Assembly (NCBI GenBank): GCA_025774865.1
Contig: JALGZO010000672.1
Span: 1 to 19,201, forward strand
Direction of reading: 5' to 3'
DNA from: a bacterium
GTDB taxonomy: Bacteria > ARS69
DNA: 19,201 bases
The position numbers and the translations under genes were made by a program. Position 1 is the stretch's first letter. The number at the start of each line of letters is the position of its first letter. Positions 15,211-19,201 of this stretch are shown here, piece after piece. Below the pieces are notes generated by a model that was not told the DNA's origin, searched no databases, and was given only the letters and a program-made list of their open reading frames with translations.

Positions 15211-16938
15211 CTAGATCGCGATCTTGCGGACGGTGCCGCCGCGGGTCAGCAGGTCGAATATCACTCTCGAAACGAAGAGGGCGGTGAACATGCTCACGAC
15301 GATTCCGATCGAGAGAACGACCGCGAACCCCTTGATCGGCCCGGTCCCGAACCAGAGGAGCGCGAGAGCCGCGAACAGGGTGGTCAAGTTGGCATCGAGA
15401 ATCGTGCGGAACGCTTTGTCATACCCCCGGTTGATCGCGTTGCGGAATGTCTGCCCGAGGCGCAGTTCCTCCCGGATTCTCTCGAAGATGAGGACGTTCG
15501 CGTCGACCGCCATGCCCACCGTGAGCACGAACCCCGCGATCCCCGGCAGGGTGAGCACGGCATCCAGGTAGACGAGCATCGCCGCGAGAAAACCGAGATT
15601 GAGGAGCAAGGCGAAGACCGCGATGACGCCCGCGACACGGTAGTACACGACCATGAAGACGAGAACACAGACGAATCCGATCATGATCGACTTCGTCCCG
15701 AGGTTGATGGAGTCCTGACCGAGCGACGGCCCCACGGCGCGCTTCTCCTCGATGCGGATCGGCACGGGCAAGGCACCCGCCCGCAGCACGACTGAGAGGT
15801 CCGTGGCCTGCTCCGGCGTGAAGCGTCCGGTGATCGTGGCGGTCCCGCTGCGGATCTTGTCCTGGATCTCGGGAGCGGATTTCACCTTGCCGTCGAGCAC
15901 GATCGCCATGAGCCGCCCGACGTTCTCTCCCGTGGTGCGGCTGAAGAGCCGCCGGCCAGTGCGACTGAGGTCGAACTCGACGAGAAAGTTGCCGGGGACG
16001 TTCGACTGGGTGTCGGGCTGCGGGCGGGCGTCCTCGAGCATCTCGCCGGTGAGCTCGGGCCGCGTGGTCAACAGGTAGAGACTGCGCATCCGGTTCCCCG
16101 AGCCGTCCGTGCGCGCTTCGGCCTGCCAGGCGAACTCGACGTCGGACGGGATGGCTCGCTGAGCATCCAGGTAAGCCAGGTAGGCGGAGATGATTTCCAC
16201 GTCGCTTTCGAGCACCGACGCCGTTTCGTTCACGGCGACCTTCCCCTCGCTCGAGAAGTACAGGATTCGCGACGCGAGAGGGCGCGCCTCCGACGCACTC
16301 ACGTCGTCGGCGAGATACTTCGGCAACTCCGACGAAACCGCGACCGCCGCCGCGACGGTTTCGCTCGTATCCACCGCCGCCGCTACGGTGTCGACCGCCG
16401 CCGAGTCAGCCGCCGCGGTATCGGGCACGACCGGGTCAGCCGGTGAAGTTCCCGTGATCGTCGCGAGCTCCAGATCGAGCCTGTCGACGAGCCTTCGCAC
16501 TTCGCCGCCGGAGCGCACCATCTGAAACTCGAGGACCGCAGCCTTGCTGATGATCTCCTCGGCGCGCTCGGGATCGTCGATCCCCGCGAGCTCGACGATG
16601 ATCCGTTTCGATCCCGCCTTCTGAACGACCGGCTCGGTGACGCCGAACTCGTCGATCCGGTTGCGGATCACCTCGAGCGCTCGGTCCATCAGATCGCTCG
16701 TTTCGACGTCGTCGCCGACCTCCGAGTCGTCGATCTCCAGCACGATGTGCATGCCGCCCTGAAGGTCGAGACCGAGACGGAGCGACTGGAGCTTCATTCG
16801 CTCGAACTCGGCCGGATCCATGTCCCGCCGCGTCTGATCGTCGAGCCGGGCGAATTGAACCGTCGGATAGAGAGCGAACCCCGCGAGCGCGATCGCCCCC
16901 AAGATGATCAGGATTCTCCAGCGGATGTTGAGGTTCAC
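15211..16938 (-). CDS. secD: Protein translocase subunit SecD
   Basis: This is a 575-aa protein starting at GTG 16938 (SD AAGGG, 6 nt). A start 69 nt earlier at 17007 falls at the predicted transcription start and has no SD. SecD acts with SecF as the proton-driven accessory of SecYEG. Seen: TM1 (about 8-25), the P1 signature LRLGLDLQGGMHIVLEID (D58), GVTEPVVQKAGSKRIIVELAG, a head domain, and a C-terminal five-TM block with VGMAVDANVLIFERIREEL and the ending GIVVSMFTALFVSRVIFDLL. Residues about 166-206 form an unusual Ala/Val/Asp-rich low-complexity linker within the periplasmic part. It ends 10 bp before secF. Confidence 0.96.
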   Translation of the reverse strand: MNLNIRWRILIILGAIALAGFALYPTVQFARLDDQTRRDMDPAEFERMKLQSLRLGLDLQGGMHIVLEIDDSEVGDDVETSDLMDRALEVIRNRIDEFGVTEPVVQKAGSKRIIVELAGIDDPERAEEIISKAAVLEFQMVRSGGEVRRLVDRLDLELATITGTSPADPVVPDTAAADSAAVDTVAAAVDTSETVAAAVAVSSELPKYLADDVSASEARPLASRILYFSSEGKVAVNETASVLESDVEIISAYLAYLDAQRAIPSDVEFAWQAEARTDGSGNRMRSLYLLTTRPELTGEMLEDARPQPDTQSNVPGNFLVEFDLSRTGRRLFSRTTGENVGRLMAIVLDGKVKSAPEIQDKIRSGTATITGRFTPEQATDLSVVLRAGALPVPIRIEEKRAVGPSLGQDSINLGTKSIMIGFVCVLVFMVVYYRVAGVIAVFALLLNLGFLAAMLVYLDAVLTLPGIAGFVLTVGMAVDANVLIFERIREELRLGQTFRNAINRGYDKAFRTILDANLTTLFAALALLWFGTGPIKGFAVVLSIGIVVSMFTALFVSRVIFDLLTRGGTVRKIAI

Positions 16939-16944
16939 GCGGCA

Positions 16945-16949
16945 CCCTT
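16945..16949 (-). promoter_or_regulatory. Ribosome binding site that decides the secD start
   Basis: AAGGG on the minus strand lies 6 nt upstream of the GTG at 16938. It favours this start over the upstream in-frame codon at 17007, which would add 23 residues unlike a SecD N-terminus. Confidence 0.6.
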
Positions 16950-17015
16950 TCGAGCGGCGTTCGGTCTCGATACCTGGGCCCCGCGGAATTCCGGGAGCAA
17001 ACCACAAGGGCGCAG

Positions 17016-17044
17016 AGCGTAGAGATCCGCGGCCCGACTGTCAA
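17016..17044 (-). promoter_or_regulatory. Sigma-70-type promoter of secD-secF
   Basis: On the minus strand TTGACA (17044-17039, perfect -35), a 17-nt spacer and TACGCT (17021-17016, the three most conserved -10 bases kept) lie just after the pdxJ stop. Transcription should start near 17009, giving a leader of about 70 nt. This leader contains a perfect 10-bp palindrome, CGGAATTCCG (16984-16993). Confidence 0.6.
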
Positions 17045-17058
17045 CGGTGGGAAGGTAT

Positions 17059-17796
17059 TCAGCCGACCGGCACGCCCGCGCGGTGGAACCGGACCAGGGC
17101 CGCCATCTCCCGCACCGCCTCGGCGATGCCGACGGCCAGCGCCCGGGCCACGATCGAGTGGCCGATGTTCAGCTCGGTGAGCTCGGGGATCCGGGCGATC
17201 GGACCCACGTTCTGGTAGTCCAGCCCGTGGCCCGCGAGCGGCTCCAGACCGACTCTGTGAGCGAGCTTGGCGGCATCCGCGATGCGATGCAGCTCCTCAT
17301 CCCGCTCGGTCGATCCCGCCGCATCCGCGTAGCGGCCCGTGTGGATCTCGACGGCCTCCGCGCCGATCCGGAGCGACTCGTTGATCTGGTCCAGGTTGGG
17401 ATCGACGAAGAGACTGACGCGGACGCCGGCCTCCCTCAGGCGCCTGACCGCGGTCGCCACCTTGTCGCCGCCGCCGAGGACGTCGAGACCGCCTTCCGTG
17501 GTGAGCTCTTCGCGCTTCTCCGGCACGAGCGTCGCGGTGTCGGGACGGACGGAGAGCGCGACCGAGACCATCTCGTCGGTGGGGGCCATTTCGAGGTTCA
17601 GCTGCGTCTTCACGAGCTCGCGGAGGACCCGCACGTCGCGGTCCTGGATGTGGCGCCGATCCTCGCGAAGATGCACCGTGATCTGGTCCGCGCCCGCCTC
17701 CTCGCACAGGAGTGCGGCGGAGACCGGGTCCGGCTGGCGCCCCTGGCGCGCCTCTCTCACCGTCGCCACGTGGTCGACGTTGACTCCCAGTCTCAT
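17059..17796 (-). CDS. pdxJ: Pyridoxine 5'-phosphate synthase
   Basis: This is a 245-aa cytoplasmic enzyme (E. coli PdxJ has 243) starting at ATG 17796, which overlaps the previous stop by 4 bp (ATGA). PdxJ condenses 1-deoxy-D-xylulose 5-phosphate with 3-amino-2-oxopropyl phosphate to form pyridoxine 5'-phosphate in the DXP-dependent vitamin B6 pathway. Seen: [12 protein letters not shown] at the N-terminus, [12 protein letters not shown] with His42, [10 protein letters not shown] with Glu69, [17 protein letters not shown] (90-106), VEIHTGRYA (149-157), AGHGLDYQN with His190 and [12 protein letters not shown]. His42, Glu69 and His190 correspond to E. coli His45, Glu72 and His193 with a constant offset of three. 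No other pdx gene is in view. The start has only a G-rich stretch as SD, consistent with coupling to the gene before it. Confidence 0.97.
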   Translation of the reverse strand: MRLGVNVDHVATVREARQGRQPDPVSAALLCEEAGADQITVHLREDRRHIQDRDVRVLRELVKTQLNLEMAPTDEMVSVALSVRPDTATLVPEKREELTTEGGLDVLGGGDKVATAVRRLREAGVRVSLFVDPNLDQINESLRIGAEAVEIHTGRYADAAGSTERDEELHRIADAAKLAHRVGLEPLAGHGLDYQNVGPIARIPELTELNIGHSIVARALAVGIAEAVREMAALVRFHRAGVPVG

Positions 17797-18776
17797 GGCG
17801 ATGACCCCCCTGACGGTGCGGCCCGCGGGTCAAGATGCATCAGATCGGACAGTCCGACCAGCCGAATTCCGTCGGCCTGCCAGCGGGGAATCGCCTCGCG
17901 GACGGCCTCGACCGTCTCGTGCCGCACGTGCCCGATCCCGATGGCTTGCCCCCTTCGGTCCGCGATGCGGCGCAGCCGACGGGTCTGGACCGGGGGTCGT
18001 ACCCGCTTCGGATCGGTGCCATCGAGGAACAGGTTGCTCGAGAGGCAGGGAACGCCGACCTCGCGCGCCTGCTCGGGAATCACGGAGTACGGCGTCGTCC
18101 GGCTGTCGAGGAAGAAGAGAGACCGATCGTGGCGGCGCACTTCACGGAGCAGCAACTCCACCGAACCGGGGTCCGAGGAGAAGCGCGAACCCATGTGATT
18201 GGAGATGCCGAGGTAGCTCGGGAGCGCCTCGAGCAACTCGGAGAGCCGGCGACGATTCTCCTCGGGATCCAGATCGACGAAGAGCGCGTCGTGACCGGGG
18301 TCGTGACGGTCGAGATCCACGGGCTCCAGCGGCAGGTGCAGAATCACTTCGTGTCCACGGACGGAGGCCGACTCCGCGAATGCCCGACTCGCGCGGAGAC
18401 CGGGGAGGATGGCGAACGTCAGCTTCGCGGGGAGCTCGAGGAGCTCGCCGGCCAGACCGTCGGTGCGGTAGCCCAGGTCGTCGAACACGAGCGCGATGCG
18501 AGGCCCCGGCGGCGGGTCGACACCCTCGTGCGCGTGATCCTCAGCGCCGAACGTGATCCGGGGCGTGTCCATCTCGACGGTATCGGGTCGCTCGAGCGGG
18601 GGCTGGTTCTCCACTTCCTCGAACACCGCCACGTCGACTCCCAGGTCCGCCCTTGTCTGCAGGGAAGCGCCGGCCGCCACGAACAGTGTCGCGATGAGAG
18701 CGACGACTCCCACAACTCGTCGGGGTCGATACGAACGATCGGATCGAAGGAAGGTGGCGGTTTCGCTGGGGAGCAC
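17793..18776 (-). CDS. Divergent polysaccharide deacetylase (YibQ/DUF610 family)
   Basis: This is a 327-aa protein starting at GTG 18776 with a GGAAG SD. An N-terminal TM anchor (about 20-38) is followed by a Glu/Pro-rich linker and the deacetylase-like domain (about 92-305). Seen: [11 protein letters not shown] (D99, D100), [10 protein letters not shown] (118-127), [12 protein letters not shown] (H142, H147), [10 protein letters not shown] (H194), FFLDSRTT (222-228) and a late AIGIGH motif. These are hallmarks of the divergent polysaccharide deacetylase family (PF04748), a NodB-like fold anchored at the envelope. Its substrate is not established. A role in peptidoglycan or polysaccharide processing is the usual guess. 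It overlaps pdxJ by 4 bp. Confidence 0.9.
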   Translation of the reverse strand: MLPSETATFLRSDRSYRPRRVVGVVALIATLFVAAGASLQTRADLGVDVAVFEEVENQPPLERPDTVEMDTPRITFGAEDHAHEGVDPPPGPRIALVFDDLGYRTDGLAGELLELPAKLTFAILPGLRASRAFAESASVRGHEVILHLPLEPVDLDRHDPGHDALFVDLDPEENRRRLSELLEALPSYLGISNHMGSRFSSDPGSVELLLREVRRHDRSLFFLDSRTTPYSVIPEQAREVGVPCLSSNLFLDGTDPKRVRPPVQTRRLRRIADRRGQAIGIGHVRHETVEAVREAIPRWQADGIRLVGLSDLMHLDPRAAPSGGSSP

Positions 18777-18815
18777 GGCTTCCGGTCGTCTACGGTGGAG
18801 GGGGCGCGGTGTCGA

Positions 18816-18844
18816 AAGTTAACAGATCGGCTTGGCCGAGTCAC
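18816..18844 (-). promoter_or_regulatory. Weak promoter candidate for the YibQ-like gene and pdxJ
   Basis: On the minus strand GTGACT (18844-18839), a 17-nt spacer and TAACTT (18821-18816) have the right spacing but only partial consensus matches. Transcription would start near 18810, about 34 nt before the GTG at 18776, similar to the leaders of the other units. Confidence 0.3.
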
Positions 18845-18905
18845 TTCCCTATCGGCAGGAACGGCCACCACCTGAGCAGGCCGGCCGGGGACTCGCGCGA
18901 GAAAG

Positions 18906-18927
18906 GGCCGGAACTCGCGTCCCGGCC
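18906..18927 (-). terminator. Intrinsic-type terminator after the right-edge gene
   Basis: On the minus strand GGCCGGGA, loop CGCGAG, TTCCGGCC forms an 8-bp stem (one G-U pair) followed by CTTTCTC. It starts 32 nt after the TAG at 18962-18960 and precedes the YibQ-like gene. The U tract is short, so efficiency is uncertain. Confidence 0.5.
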
Positions 18928-18959
18928 ACTTCTGGCGTTTAACGATGCGGGTTCGGACC

Positions 18960-19199
18960 CTAGATGACTTCCCTCTCCCGCTGCTCCTTGACCTGGAAGA
19001 GCGTGTCGTCCGCCGGATCAGGGACGACCAAGAACTCGAATCGCGTGTTCGAGAGCCAGCCGTTATCGGCGTTGACGAGAACGCGGACATCCGCGTCGCA
19101 CGTGACCAGTACGCCGATCACGGTTTGATTGGGGCCCAGGACGTCGCGCGTGTCGATGCCCGTATAGTCGAACTCGATGGTGTCGACCGGATCCTCCAG
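18960..19199 (-). CDS. C-terminal 79 residues of an unrecognised protein, 5' end outside the window
   Basis: The frame is open from the right edge to TAG at 18962-18960. G/C dominates third positions as in the neighbouring genes, which supports a real gene. The visible part begins LEDPVDTIEFDYTGIDTR and has beta-strand-like stretches (TVIGVLVTCDADVRVLVN, then TRFEFLVVPDP). It ends in a charged tail (KEQREREVI). Alternating hydrophobic residues suggest a beta-sandwich, but I do not recognise a family. The rest of the gene is to the right of the window. It is probably a separate transcription unit, given the hairpin after it. Confidence 0.65.
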   Translation of the reverse strand: MEDPVDTIEFDYTGIDTRDVLGPNQTVIGVLVTCDADVRVLVNADNGWLSNTRFEFLVVPDPADDTLFQVKEQREREVI

Positions 19200-19201
19200 C
19201 C

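Larger units (their letters stand above)
18777..18959. other. Largest intergenic gap in the window (183 bp)
   Basis: No convincing small gene or tRNA is seen here. The gap holds the hairpin after the right-edge gene, two perfect palindromes (GGCCGGCC at 18879-18886, CTCGCGCGAG at 18892-18901) and a weak promoter candidate for the deacetylase gene. Confidence 0.6.

Noticed and set aside
16939-17007. The longer SecD form starting at 17007
   Set aside because: It falls at the predicted transcription start and has no SD. The extra 23 residues do not look like a SecD N-terminus.
18787-18809. TCGACA-17-TAGACG as promoter of the YibQ-like gene
   Set aside because: The -10 match is poor, and transcription would start within the ribosome binding site, leaving almost no leader.
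18940-18965. A T-arm-like GGTTCGGAC stretch suggesting a tRNA
   Set aside because: The flanking bases do not form a T stem, and no acceptor or anticodon arm can be folded around it.

Overview
The window is GC-rich bacterial chromosome with G or C at most third codon positions. All eleven genes I can support lie on the minus strand, so transcription runs from right to left. Two are cut by the edges: a DUF2723/TPR gene at the left and the C-terminus of an unrecognised protein at the right. I see no tRNA, rRNA, CRISPR array, insertion sequence or phage gene. Six of the ten visible starts are GTG. The combination of DUF2723 glycosyltransferase-like proteins, a DUF4159-DUF4175 pair and very long envelope proteins points to a Gram-negative-type bacterium of the FCB/Gemmatimonadota/Eisenbacteria/Krumholzibacteria kind. 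That placement is inferred from gene content only.

Layout in the order of transcription. (1) 19199-18960: the end of an unknown gene, followed by a GC hairpin with a short U tract. (2) 18776-17059: a YibQ-type divergent polysaccharide deacetylase overlapping pdxJ (vitamin B6 synthesis) by 4 bp. (3) 16938-14310: secD-secF, preceded by a TTGACA-17-TACGCT promoter. (4) 14197-7148: a three-gene unit behind a TTGACC-18-TATCAT promoter. It contains a small exported NTF2-like protein, a giant 1567-aa multi-sensor histidine kinase of NtrY-like architecture, and a DUF2723 membrane protein whose GTG start overlaps the kinase stop (GTGA). (5) 6992-1: a second three-gene unit behind a TTGACC-17-TATAGT promoter. 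It contains a secreted DUF4159 protein, a 1211-aa DUF4175 membrane/coiled-coil protein, and a second DUF2723 protein with a long TPR tail that leaves the window.

The common theme is the cell envelope: the Sec accessory motor, an envelope-associated deacetylase-like protein, two polytopic GT-C-like DUF2723 proteins, a sensor kinase with several extracytoplasmic regions, and the DUF4159/DUF4175 pair. The most unusual parts are the kinase-glycosyltransferase coupling in unit 4 and the DUF4159-DUF4175-DUF2723/TPR unit 5. The two units carry paralogous DUF2723 proteins as their last visible genes. They may form an envelope sensing and surface-modification system, but this is a hypothesis from context and no function has been shown by the sequence alone.
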